A program made the position numbers and the translations under genes. Under the pieces are notes generated by a model. The model ran no database searches, was not told the DNA's origin, and saw only the letters and a program-made list of their open reading frames with translations. Below, piece after piece: positions 42,322-51,017 of a DNA stretch of 64,000 bases. Location: positions 186,001-250,000 of the forward strand of contig NZ_CANLTU010000001.1 of assembly GCF_947494125.1 (NCBI RefSeq), read 5' to 3'. This DNA comes from an uncultured Tenacibaculum sp. Its GTDB lineage: Bacteria > Bacteroidota > Bacteroidia > Flavobacteriales > Flavobacteriaceae. Each line of letters starts with the position of its first letter. Within the stretch, counting starts at the first letter, position 1.

Positions 42322-43314
42322 ATGAGTAAACTTGTTGACAATTTTGGCAGACAAATCAGCTATGTTCGATTAGCTGTAACCGATCGTTGTAACCTTCGGT
42401 GTCAATATTGTATGCCTGCTCAAGGAATAGATATTGTTCCTAGAAAAGAGCTTTTAACCTACAAAGAAATGTACCGAATTATTCGTGTACTTACCGAGTT
42501 GGGTGTAAATAAAGTTCGTTTAACTGGTGGCGAGCCTTTTGCTCGTAAAGATTTTATGTCTTTTTTAGAAATGTTATCGTACAATGATTTGTTAGATGCT
42601 ATTAACATTACTACAAATGGTGCATTGGTTTCTAAACATATACAAACGCTAGAAAAATTTAAGAAAATAAAAAACATCAATTTAAGTATTGATAGTTTAC
42701 ATGCCGATAAGTTTGCAAAAATTACACGTCGTGATGTTTTTCCAGAAGTATATAAAACCTTTGAATTATTAGAAAAAAGTTCGCTGAATTTAAAACTAAA
42801 CGTTGTAGTACAATCGGGTTTTAATACTGATGAAATTAATGATTTTGTTGCTTTAACTAAAAACAAAAATATAGCTGTTCGTTTTATAGAAGAAATGCCT
42901 TTTAACGGAAAAGGACAGCGAGACACTCAAGAAAATTGGAATTACACTAAAATTTTAGATCAAATAAAATCTGAATACGATGTAAAAACAGTTGTTTCAG
43001 AAAAATCATCGACATCTCGTAATTTCTCTATCGAAAATCATCAAGGAACCGTAGGAATTATCCCTGCTTTTACTAGAACTATTTGTAACGATTGTAACCG
43101 AATAAGAATTACCTCAACAGGTACTTTTAAAAACTGCTTGTTTGATGACGGTGTTTTTAACTTACGTGATTTTATTAGAAATGGTGCTAGTAACGAAGAT
43201 TTAAAAGAATTGTTTTTATCGCTTATCAAAGAAAAACCAGAAAACGGTTTTGTTGCTGAGGCAAATCGTAAAAAAGGAAATGTGAGTGAAAGTATGAGTA
43301 CTATTGGTGGGTAG
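42322..43314 (+). CDS. moaA: GTP 3',8-cyclase MoaA
   Basis: A 330-residue radical SAM enzyme that begins molybdenum cofactor synthesis by converting GTP to 3',8-cH2GTP. The N-terminal cluster motif is CNLRCQYCM (about residues 23-31). The C-terminal cluster motif is CNDCNRIRITSTGTFKNC. The protein ends in the conserved TIGG. First gene of the Moco operon; a weak TATCTTTA box (42310-42317) lies 4 bases before the ATG. Confidence 0.96.
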   Translation: MSKLVDNFGRQISYVRLAVTDRCNLRCQYCMPAQGIDIVPRKELLTYKEMYRIIRVLTELGVNKVRLTGGEPFARKDFMSFLEMLSYNDLLDAINITTNGALVSKHIQTLEKFKKIKNINLSIDSLHADKFAKITRRDVFPEVYKTFELLEKSSLNLKLNVVVQSGFNTDEINDFVALTKNKNIAVRFIEEMPFNGKGQRDTQENWNYTKILDQIKSEYDVKTVVSEKSSTSRNFSIENHQGTVGIIPAFTRTICNDCNRIRITSTGTFKNCLFDDGVFNLRDFIRNGASNEDLKELFLSLIKEKPENGFVAEANRKKGNVSESMSTIGG

Positions 43315-43350
43315 ATAAAAACATTATTTCAAATTGAAATACCTTTAAAC

Positions 43351-44598
43351 ATGATAACAACTCAAGAAGCAAAACATATCATATTACAAAACACTCAAAA
43401 TTTTGGTATAGAAGATATTCCTTTTATGCAATCTGCTGGGCGTGTTTTAAAAGAAGATATTGTTGCCGATAGAGATTTTCCTCCTTTCAATCGTGTTGCC
43501 ATGGATGGAATTGCAATTAATTACTCCCTTTTTAAAAATGGGCAACGTAAATTTAAAATTGAAGGAATACAACCCGCTGGCAGCAAACAATTATCGATGC
43601 AGCAAAAAGATAATTGTATAGAGGTTATGACTGGCGCAGTATTACCTAACAATTGCGATACCGTAATTCGATATGAAGATGTCGACATAATCGACGGAAT
43701 TGCAACCATTAATGTGGAAACCATCAACGATTGTCAAAACATTCATCAAAAAGGAAAAGATAAAAAACAAGGAGTTGTTTTAATTACTAAAAACACTATT
43801 ATTTCTCCTGCTGAAATTGGAGTGATTGCAACTGTAGGAAAAGCAACTATAAAAGTTGCCAAACAACCAAAAGTGCTAATTATTTCTACTGGAGATGAAT
43901 TGGTTGATGTGCATGAAACACCTTTAGATTATCAGATAAGAAGATCTAATGTATATACGTTAGTTTCCTTATTAGATAAATTAAATATTTCTTCAGAAAC
44001 TAGACATATACCAGATAATAAAGAAGTTTTAAAAGAAAAGATAGATAGCTATTTACAAGAATATGATGCCCTATTATTTAGTGGCGCAGTAAGTAAAGGT
44101 AAATTCGATTTTTTACCTGAGGTATTAACTGAATTAAAAGTAGAAAAACTATTTCATAAAGTAGCACAACGCCCAGGAAAACCTTTTTGGTTTGGCTTTG
44201 CAGATGCTTTAGATATGAGTGAGAAAAATGTTTACCAAAATTCAAAAAATAAAAAAAATACAGTTGTTTTCGCTTTTCCAGGAAACCCAGTATCCACCTT
44301 TGTAAACTGTATGGTTTATTTTTACCCGTGGTATAAAAAATCTGTAGAAGTTCAAGAAAATATACAAAATGCAATACTTTCTGAGGATGTAAATTTTAAA
44401 CCCAATCTAACCTATTTCTTACAAGTTAAACTAAGTTACCGTTTTGGTCATTTAATTGCAACGCCAATAAAAGGAAATGGTTCTGGTGATTTAGTTAGTC
44501 TTACAGAAGCTGATGGATTTATAGAAATTCCAAAAACAGAAGAAATAGAATTTACAAAAGGAAGTGTTTTTCCAGTAATAACTTATCGGGATTTTTAA
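43351..44598 (+). CDS. moeA: Molybdopterin molybdotransferase MoeA
   Basis: A 415-residue MoeA: N-terminal domains with FPPFNRVAMDGIAI (about 46-59) and ENCIEVMTGAVLP-type region, MoCF_biosynth domain (VLIISTGDELVDVHE ... LLFSGAVSKGKFDF ... FAFPGNPVSTFVNC), and a C-terminal MoeA_C domain. It inserts molybdate into adenylylated molybdopterin. Compared with other MoeA proteins the region around DALDMSEKNVYQNSKNKKN has a small extra loop. It follows moaA after 36 bases. Confidence 0.95.
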   Translation: MITTQEAKHIILQNTQNFGIEDIPFMQSAGRVLKEDIVADRDFPPFNRVAMDGIAINYSLFKNGQRKFKIEGIQPAGSKQLSMQQKDNCIEVMTGAVLPNNCDTVIRYEDVDIIDGIATINVETINDCQNIHQKGKDKKQGVVLITKNTIISPAEIGVIATVGKATIKVAKQPKVLIISTGDELVDVHETPLDYQIRRSNVYTLVSLLDKLNISSETRHIPDNKEVLKEKIDSYLQEYDALLFSGAVSKGKFDFLPEVLTELKVEKLFHKVAQRPGKPFWFGFADALDMSEKNVYQNSKNKKNTVVFAFPGNPVSTFVNCMVYFYPWYKKSVEVQENIQNAILSEDVNFKPNLTYFLQVKLSYRFGHLIATPIKGNGSGDLVSLTEADGFIEIPKTEEIEFTKGSVFPVITYRDF

Positions 44599-44632
44599 TT
44601 ATTAATGTTTAGTTTTGAGTTAAAAATTAGAA

Positions 44633-45070
44633 ATGAAAGAAAACCAGTTAAAAGACCTTATTAACTCTTTAGAATTTGAAGACACCAATGAAGATGCATA
44701 CTTAGGTATCTTTTATCAGCGTGAAGATACTTTTATTAGAGCTAATTCTAAAGGTGTTTTAAAATTAGTTACTTCATTATTAAAGAGTTTAAAAGACTTT
44801 GATTTTCATTTATCAAAAGAAGATCATTTCTCTATAATAAAATTAGACAAAGGTAATTGGTTTGATAAAGAAGGAATTATTATCGATTGTATTGAACCTA
44901 CAAATGAAACAAGAAATGAAATTAATAGAGTCTATAAAAATGAGGATACATCTAAATGGTATGACAGTATTACATCATTCTTTTTTGCGCTCTTTTTTAT
45001 TTTCTTAATCATATCTTTTTTTACTGGTGTGTTTACCACCTTAAAATGGTCTTACAATTTAATTTTTTAA
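44633..45070 (+). CDS. Unknown tail-anchored protein inside the Moco operon
   Basis: A 145-residue protein with a soluble, acidic N-terminal part (LINSLEFEDTNEDAYLGIFYQREDTF) and one C-terminal membrane helix (ITSFFFALFFIFLIISFFTGVF). I recognise no family. It lies 34 bases after moeA and 4 bases before moaC, so it is almost certainly part of the molybdenum cofactor operon. It might hold a biosynthetic step or molybdate delivery at the membrane, but that is inference from position. Confidence 0.65.
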   Translation: MKENQLKDLINSLEFEDTNEDAYLGIFYQREDTFIRANSKGVLKLVTSLLKSLKDFDFHLSKEDHFSIIKLDKGNWFDKEGIIIDCIEPTNETRNEINRVYKNEDTSKWYDSITSFFFALFFIFLIISFFTGVFTTLKWSYNLIF

Positions 45071-45074
45071 TGTA

Positions 45075-45551
45075 ATGAATAAATTCACCCACATAAACGA
45101 ACAAAACCAACCTAAAATGGTAAATGTTTCTGATAAAAAAATCACGAAACGCACCGCTATTGCAAAAGCAACTATGTATTTAGGTTCGGAAATTATTTCT
45201 CATTTTAATAATGAAGAATTAATTACTAAAAAAGGTCCTGTTTTTCAAACAGCAATTATTGCTGGTATACAAGCCGTAAAAAAAACTTCTGATATTATTC
45301 CAATGTGTCACCCATTATTAATTAATGGAGTAGACATTGCTATTAATATTATAGATGCACAACATATAGAAGTGTTTTGTGAGGTTACTATTGAAGGAAA
45401 AACAGGTGTAGAAATGGAAGCTTTAACAGGAGCTTCAGCAACTTGTTTAACTATTTACGATATGTGCAAAGCTATCAGTCAAGAAATGGTAATTAAAGAA
45501 GTTAAATTATTAGAAAAAACAGGTGGTAAATCTGATATTAAAAATGGGTAA
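45075..45551 (+). CDS. moaC: Cyclic pyranopterin monophosphate synthase MoaC
   Basis: A 158-residue MoaC, which converts MoaA's product to cyclic pyranopterin monophosphate. It has the signature PMCHPLLINGVDIAI (substrate-binding His), GKTGVEMEALTGASATCLTIYDMCKAIS, and a C-terminal KTGGKSD. Length is normal. The last eight bases overlap the mobA start. Confidence 0.96.
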   Translation: MNKFTHINEQNQPKMVNVSDKKITKRTAIAKATMYLGSEIISHFNNEELITKKGPVFQTAIIAGIQAVKKTSDIIPMCHPLLINGVDIAINIIDAQHIEVFCEVTIEGKTGVEMEALTGASATCLTIYDMCKAISQEMVIKEVKLLEKTGGKSDIKNG

Positions 45552-46653
45552 AAAACATCAAAAACACGCAAATATTACAAAAAAGCATAATGATACTTAT
45601 GCTACGAATGAAGTTGCTATTCTAGGAACTAAATGTGGTGTTATTGCAGATTTAGTATATAACGTTTCAGCTAATTTAAACACTTATAATCTAGGGTATT
45701 TTGATGCTTCTCATGCTAAAGATATTGAAAAAAATAAATTATCAGAATACACCTTTCATCATGAAGGAAACCTACAAATAAATACTGTTTCTACTATTAA
45801 TAAATTTGAGCAAAGATTACAGTTTGTAAATCATGATTTTGTTTTTATTAATGGTAATCACTACCAAGGAGCGAAACAAATTTTAATTTTAGACGATGAA
45901 AAAGAAGCATCTATAAAAAAGAGGTTAGATCAAATAACAAGTATTCAATTTATAATAAAATTAAATTCTAATACTCCTTATTTTGATTGTTTAGTAGAAA
46001 AGTTTCCTCATATAGAAAATATCACAAGCTATTCTATCAATGATATTGATAAGATTACTAATCATATTCATAATTTAATAAAAGAGAACATAGCACCAGT
46101 TAAAGGTTTAGTATTAACAGGCGGTAAAAGTACACGTATGGGTACTGATAAATCCGAATTAAACTACTATGCAAAGCCTCAAAAACAATTTGCTAAAGAA
46201 TTATTAGAATCGAATAGTTTAGAAACTTATTTTTCGGTACAAGCTGTTTCTGAAGAGAATGATGAAATTCATGATACTTTTTTAAATCTTGGCCCTTTTG
46301 GAGGTATTTGTTCTGCTTTTCAGAAAGATCCAAATTCGGCTTGGTTAGTATTGGCTACAGATGTTCCTTTTGTAAATGATGAATTAATTCAATTATTGTT
46401 AGAGAAAAGGAATCCAAGTAAGGTTGCAACTGCAATTAAAGGAAAAAACAAAGACTTTCCTGAGCCTTTAATTACCATATATGAGCCTAAAGCATATTCG
46501 AAATTATTACAATATTTAGCGCAAGGGTATTCTTGTCCTCGTAAAATGTTGATTAATTCTGATGTAGAAATTGTAGAAGTTGATGATACTTTAATTAGAA
46601 ACATCAATACTCCTGAAGAATTTGAACTTGCTAAAAAAGAGATTAATGAGTAA
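45544..46653 (+). CDS. mobA: Molybdenum cofactor guanylyltransferase MobA with degenerate MobB-like N-terminus
   Basis: The 369-residue protein has an active-looking nucleotidyltransferase at the C-terminus (about 180-369: LTGGKSTRMGTDKSEL, LGPFGGICSAF, WLVLATDVPF), which attaches GMP to molybdopterin. The first 175 residues look like a MobB fold, but the P-loop position reads VAILGTKCGVIADLV, without GKS/T, so nucleotide binding there is doubtful. The ATG at 45544 overlaps moaC by eight bases and precedes DUF1835 by overlap. Confidence 0.88.
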   Translation: MGKKHQKHANITKKHNDTYATNEVAILGTKCGVIADLVYNVSANLNTYNLGYFDASHAKDIEKNKLSEYTFHHEGNLQINTVSTINKFEQRLQFVNHDFVFINGNHYQGAKQILILDDEKEASIKKRLDQITSIQFIIKLNSNTPYFDCLVEKFPHIENITSYSINDIDKITNHIHNLIKENIAPVKGLVLTGGKSTRMGTDKSELNYYAKPQKQFAKELLESNSLETYFSVQAVSEENDEIHDTFLNLGPFGGICSAFQKDPNSAWLVLATDVPFVNDELIQLLLEKRNPSKVATAIKGKNKDFPEPLITIYEPKAYSKLLQYLAQGYSCPRKMLINSDVEIVEVDDTLIRNINTPEEFELAKKEINE

Positions 46654-47227
46654 AACATTACATATATTTTCCACTAAAGAATCCTTAACTATTTTCAATA
46701 ATTCAACTATAGAAGGTGATACTTTATTATTTAATGAAAAACTTACTGAAGGTCCTTTAGTAAAAGATGTTTTTTCTGATTCATTTTGGTCAAAACGTTA
46801 TTCTTATTTTGAAAATACTTATCAAACATCTAGAGTAAATTATTTTGATACTACTATAAAACCTATACTACAACTAGAAGATTTAAGTGATTATAAAGAA
46901 GTAGTATTGTGGTTAGATTATACCAAGTTTTCGCAAGTAAACTTAATAGCTTTAGGTAGTTTCTTTACACAACATTTTTCAAAAACCATTCAATACTTTC
47001 TCGTTTGTTCTGGGATTCATAAAGGAAAAACAGAACTACAAGGATTAACTAATTATACTTCATCAGAATTTCCTATTCTTTATAATTATAAAGTAAAAAT
47101 TACTTTACCAAATTTAGAATATCTACAAAATTGTTGGGAAGCTTATGCAGCAAAAGACAACAATTTCAAGTATAATGAATTTACGAACAAGTTTAGATAC
47201 TTACAAGATGCTATAGCTGGAGAATAA
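46646..47227 (+). CDS. DUF1835 domain protein
   Basis: A 193-residue protein beginning MSKTLHIFSTKESLTIFNNS, with the DUF1835 features GDTLLFNEKLTEGPL and VVLWLDYTKFSQVNLIALGSFF. The family has no known activity. It is the last gene of the Moco operon: its ATG overlaps the mobA stop by eight bases, so it is translationally coupled. A role in cofactor handling is possible but unproven. Confidence 0.8.
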   Translation: MSKTLHIFSTKESLTIFNNSTIEGDTLLFNEKLTEGPLVKDVFSDSFWSKRYSYFENTYQTSRVNYFDTTIKPILQLEDLSDYKEVVLWLDYTKFSQVNLIALGSFFTQHFSKTIQYFLVCSGIHKGKTELQGLTNYTSSEFPILYNYKVKITLPNLEYLQNCWEAYAAKDNNFKYNEFTNKFRYLQDAIAGE

Positions 47228-47248
47228 AATATACAAATAAAGAAAACT

Positions 47249-48385
47249 CTAAACCATTAACTCTTCATCTTGACGCTTTCTAAACTCTGTAGGTGTGGTA
47301 TTAGTTAACTTTTTAAAAGCATGATAAAAAGTAGCTTTACTATTGAATCCTACATCGATAGCTATAGCAAAAATGGTATCAGGTTTTTCAACAAGTAATT
47401 TCTTTTTTGCTTCATTAATTCTGAAGCTATTAATGTAATCTGAAAAGCTAATATTCTTATTTTCATTAATGGCTTGAGAGATATGTGGAACAGATGTACC
47501 TAATTTTTCAGACAAGGTGTTAATTTTAAGCTCTGAAAACAGAAACAACTTATCTTTAATAACTAACTTATCAACTTTTTTAAACAACTCCTCAGAGTTG
47601 TTTAACGAAGAATTCTTATACTTTTCTTTAATATTTTTAGGTAAATCATGATAATCACCTGTAAAAGCAAATACTGGAAAATACATTAACGAATATACAA
47701 ACACAAAGAAATAAACGGTATATACAATAGGCTCTATCATAAAAATAATATCTAAACTACCTATTCCTAATAACACCAATATTACCTGAACCATTAATGA
47801 AAAAATCACAGCAAAATTGATGAAAAACAAAAGATTAATCCATTTAAAATAAACTTCTCGTTTTGTGTTTAGTGCTACTATGAGCGGGGTTGTTTTAAAC
47901 AAAATATATGCTCTGTAAATAAAGAATATGTTTAATAAGCAAGAAACAATATAATCGTAAATAGCATAAATTATAACTGGTTTATAAGGTTTATGTAACA
48001 ACATATTCATTGTTTCACGACTACCAATTATTTCTACCAAATAAATAAAAAACCAAACTTTAAAAACTCCGTAGATAACAACAGTCAACATAATAGGTTT
48101 AAATCCTATTCTCCTATCTATAACTGATGCACAGAAATAATAAAATGAAATTCCAACAAACGTAAAAGAGATAAAAGAAATAAAACTTACATAAAGTGGA
48201 ACTTCATAATGATTACTATCAATATAATTACCTACAGAAACTAAAGTATAAAGAAATACTACTAAAGCTAAACTATATTTGGCAACATTATTTTTCCCAA
48301 AACTATTTTTAGTTTGTATAATAAAAAAAGTTAAAAAACACCCCAAAAGAATGCTAATAATTGGAAAGGCTTTTATTATGCTCAT
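47249..48385 (-). CDS. Seven-membrane-segment AraC-family regulator
   Basis: The 378-residue protein has about seven hydrophobic helices (residues about 5-240, e.g. AFPIISILLGCFLTFFIIQ and IVYTVYFFVFVYSLMYFPVF). A cytoplasmic AraC/HTH_18 domain follows (INTLSEKLGTSVPHISQAIN ... FAIAIDVGFNSKATFYHAFKKLTNTTPTEFRK). It would sense something in or near the membrane and act directly on DNA. It diverges from the RND efflux operon, and a repeated 13-bp sequence lies at its promoter, so self-control plus control of the operon is likely. Confidence 0.88.
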   Translation of the reverse strand: MSIIKAFPIISILLGCFLTFFIIQTKNSFGKNNVAKYSLALVVFLYTLVSVGNYIDSNHYEVPLYVSFISFISFTFVGISFYYFCASVIDRRIGFKPIMLTVVIYGVFKVWFFIYLVEIIGSRETMNMLLHKPYKPVIIYAIYDYIVSCLLNIFFIYRAYILFKTTPLIVALNTKREVYFKWINLLFFINFAVIFSLMVQVILVLLGIGSLDIIFMIEPIVYTVYFFVFVYSLMYFPVFAFTGDYHDLPKNIKEKYKNSSLNNSEELFKKVDKLVIKDKLFLFSELKINTLSEKLGTSVPHISQAINENKNISFSDYINSFRINEAKKKLLVEKPDTIFAIAIDVGFNSKATFYHAFKKLTNTTPTEFRKRQDEELMV

Positions 48386-48393
48386 ATGCTTAT

Positions 48394-48438
48394 TAAATTC
48401 ATCTACAAAAATACATTTCTATATATAAATTCATCTAC
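48394..48438 (-). promoter_or_regulatory. AraC-gene promoter with 13-bp direct repeat
   Basis: TAAATTCATCTAC occurs at 48394-48406 and again at 48426-48438, exactly 32 bp (about three helical turns) apart. The -7 box TATTTTTG (minus strand, 48406-48413) lies at the inner edge of the first copy. A 11/14 match (TAAGTTTATCTAAT, 48499-48512) lies 73 bp further, toward the RND operon. This is the arrangement expected of AraC-type operator half sites. Confidence 0.5.
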
Positions 48439-48548
48439 TATTATAAAATTACAAAAAAACCCCATTAACCATTCATTAACAACAATTTAAAATACGCTTA
48501 AGTTTATCTAATATTATAAAGTTAAACTTCCAACTCGTGGTAAAGCGT

Positions 48549-48556
48549 TAATTTTG
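48549..48556 (+). promoter_or_regulatory. -7 box of the RND efflux operon
   Basis: TAATTTTG, exact TAnnTTTG match, 101 bases before the ATG at 48657; the leader would be about 95 bases. Confidence 0.5.
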
Positions 48557-48656
48557 TACCTAAATTTTTTATTATTATATTTATAACCTATTCTTACACA
48601 AGATCTCTCCCTTTCTTATCTATCTATTGAATAAAAATCAATTAAAACAACAAAAA

Positions 48657-50990
48657 ATGAGAAGACTTTTTCTTTTTCTATTATTTTTTAGCATAATTTT
48701 TTCTTACGCTCAAAAAAAGAAAAACTACAATATTGGTATCTTATTAGATAACAAAACCATTGAAGTAGATCCATTATTACAAGAATTAAAAAATCAAATT
48801 AAAATTATTGTCGGAGAAGATGCTGTTATTAATTTTCCTACCAACAGCTTATTAGTTAACAACTACAATTCAGAAAAAGCGAAACAAAATTATAATACAT
48901 TATTAAATAATTCAACCGATATTATTTTAGCTTTTGGTGTTGTAAATAGCAAAATAATAGAAGCGCAAAAAACCTATAAAAAACCTACTATTTTATTTGG
49001 TGCAGTTAATAGGGATTTTAATTCTATTGACATAACAAAGGTTACTTCAGGTATTAAGAATTTTACGTATTTAATAAATTCTCAATCGTATTTAGAAGAT
49101 TTAAAAAAGTTAAAAAGACTCACCAACTTTAAAAAAGTTGGTATTATTATAGAAGCCCCTTTTGTAAACATACTCCCCCTTAAAGAAACTTTCGATAAAG
49201 AATTAAAAGAAGTAAATGCTACTTATAAACTTATTCCTTTTAAAAATGTAAATGATATTACTTCTAACCTTGATGGAATAGATGCAGTATATATTGCTGG
49301 TGGATTTTTCTTAACGGAGAATGAAACAAAAAAAATAGCAAACGTTTTTATTGAGAAAAAACTCCCCTCTTTTACTATAAATAGTATTAACGATGTTCAG
49401 AGTGGAATTATGGCAACAAATCAATCAGAAGATAATTTTGATCAATTTCTAAGAAGAGTAGCATTAACAATAGAAAGTTATATAAATGGTACATCATTAG
49501 CAAGCATGCCAGTCTATATAGAATACAGTCCACGATTAACTATTAATTATAACACTGCAAATGCAATTGGAATTCCAATAAAATACAGCTTATTAAACGA
49601 CACCGATTTTGTTGGAGAATTCCAAGATATTAATGCTAAAAAGCACTACAACTTGCTTTCAGTTATGAAACAGGTTTTAGGAAATAACTTATCATTAAAA
49701 GCTAATAAGAAAAATATTGATTTAAGCCAGCAGAATGTAGAAACAGCTAAAAGCAATTACTTACCCAAAGTAACAGCTACAGCAAGTGGAACTTATATTG
49801 ATCCAAAGATTGCTTCAAATGCAAATCCTGAATTTTCAACTAGTGGAAATATTACATTACAACAAACTATTTTTTCTCCAGCTGCAAGTGCAAATATTAC
49901 CATTCAAAAAAATCTAAAAAAAGCAGAAGAAGAAAATTATAATGCACAGGAATTAACCACCGTTTTTAATGCATCAAATGCATATTTTAATGCTTTAATA
50001 TTAAAAACAAATGCGCAAATAAGGATGCGGAATTTAGATTTAACTAAGAAAAATCTGCAAATAGCTAAAGAGAATTTTGATGCAGGGCAATCAGATAAGT
50101 CAGATGTTTTACGTTTTCGTAGTGAGTTAGCTCAAAACACACAAGTAATGGTACAGGCTATAAATCAACTAGAACAAGGTTTTATAGGCTTAAATCAACT
50201 ACTAAACAATCCGCTAGAAATGCGAATTGAAATAGATGATGCTAAGTTAAATGAAGGAATCTATAAAGATTATAATTATACCCAATTAACTGCATTATTA
50301 GACAACCCAACAACCCGGGAACCATTTATATCTTTTTTAATAGAAGAAGCAAAAAAGAATGCTCCAGAATTAAAATCGTTAGATTATAATTTAAAAGCAA
50401 CGGAACGAAATATTAAATTAAGTGGGAGTAATCGGTTTATACCAACAGTAGCATTACAAGGCCAATACAATCATACGTTTGGTAGAAATGGTATTGGAAG
50501 CACACTTCCAGCTGGTGCAGCTTTTATTAATGGAAATTACAATGCAGGTTTAAATTTATCAATTCCTATTTTCAATCAAAATCAAAACAACATTAATAAG
50601 CAAACAGCTATAATTCAAAAAGATCAAATAGAGATAAATCGCCAAAACAGCGAATTAAATATCGCTGCTAACGTAAGAAACAGCGTCTTAAATTTAGTCA
50701 ATGAAATTTCAAACATTGAACTTTCAAAAGTATCTGAACAAACCGCAAAAGAATCATTAGAATTAACGCAATCATCATATCAAGAAGGAGCAGTAAACTT
50801 TGTGCAATTAATAGATGCTCAAAACAATTATTTAAACGCACAATTATCAAAAGCAAATGCTGTATATAATTTCTTAATTAACGCAGTACAATTAGAACGT
50901 AACATTGGCTATTACTTCTTACTGCATTCTCAAACTGAAAACAATGATTTTACGCAACGTTTTCAAGATTATTTATTAAATAAACAATAA
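48657..50990 (+). CDS. Substrate-binding-protein / TolC fusion outer-membrane channel
   Basis: The 777-residue protein has a signal peptide (MRRLFLFLLFFSIIFSYAQ). Residues about 25-315 form a type-1 periplasmic-binding fold like ABC_sub_bind (TrpX-type): DIILAFGVVNSKIIEAQKTY, KPTILFGAVNRDF, LKRLTNFKKVGIIIEAPFV. Residues about 340-765 are a TolC/OEP channel with two repeats (ASNAYFNALILKTNAQIRMR and SSYQEGAVNFVQLIDAQNNY). TolC alone is about 450-480 residues, so this is a true fusion. It heads the RND operon. The ATG is chosen over a TTG ten codons upstream. Confidence 0.88.
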   Translation: MRRLFLFLLFFSIIFSYAQKKKNYNIGILLDNKTIEVDPLLQELKNQIKIIVGEDAVINFPTNSLLVNNYNSEKAKQNYNTLLNNSTDIILAFGVVNSKIIEAQKTYKKPTILFGAVNRDFNSIDITKVTSGIKNFTYLINSQSYLEDLKKLKRLTNFKKVGIIIEAPFVNILPLKETFDKELKEVNATYKLIPFKNVNDITSNLDGIDAVYIAGGFFLTENETKKIANVFIEKKLPSFTINSINDVQSGIMATNQSEDNFDQFLRRVALTIESYINGTSLASMPVYIEYSPRLTINYNTANAIGIPIKYSLLNDTDFVGEFQDINAKKHYNLLSVMKQVLGNNLSLKANKKNIDLSQQNVETAKSNYLPKVTATASGTYIDPKIASNANPEFSTSGNITLQQTIFSPAASANITIQKNLKKAEEENYNAQELTTVFNASNAYFNALILKTNAQIRMRNLDLTKKNLQIAKENFDAGQSDKSDVLRFRSELAQNTQVMVQAINQLEQGFIGLNQLLNNPLEMRIEIDDAKLNEGIYKDYNYTQLTALLDNPTTREPFISFLIEEAKKNAPELKSLDYNLKATERNIKLSGSNRFIPTVALQGQYNHTFGRNGIGSTLPAGAAFINGNYNAGLNLSIPIFNQNQNNINKQTAIIQKDQIEINRQNSELNIAANVRNSVLNLVNEISNIELSKVSEQTAKESLELTQSSYQEGAVNFVQLIDAQNNYLNAQLSKANAVYNFLINAVQLERNIGYYFLLHSQTENNDFTQRFQDYLLNKQ

Positions 50991-51017
50991 CAACTCAACC
51001 ATAAAAACATCATCAAA

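Noticed and set aside
42459-42926. A 155-residue frame antisense to moaA
   Set aside because: It lies wholly within moaA with no family features.
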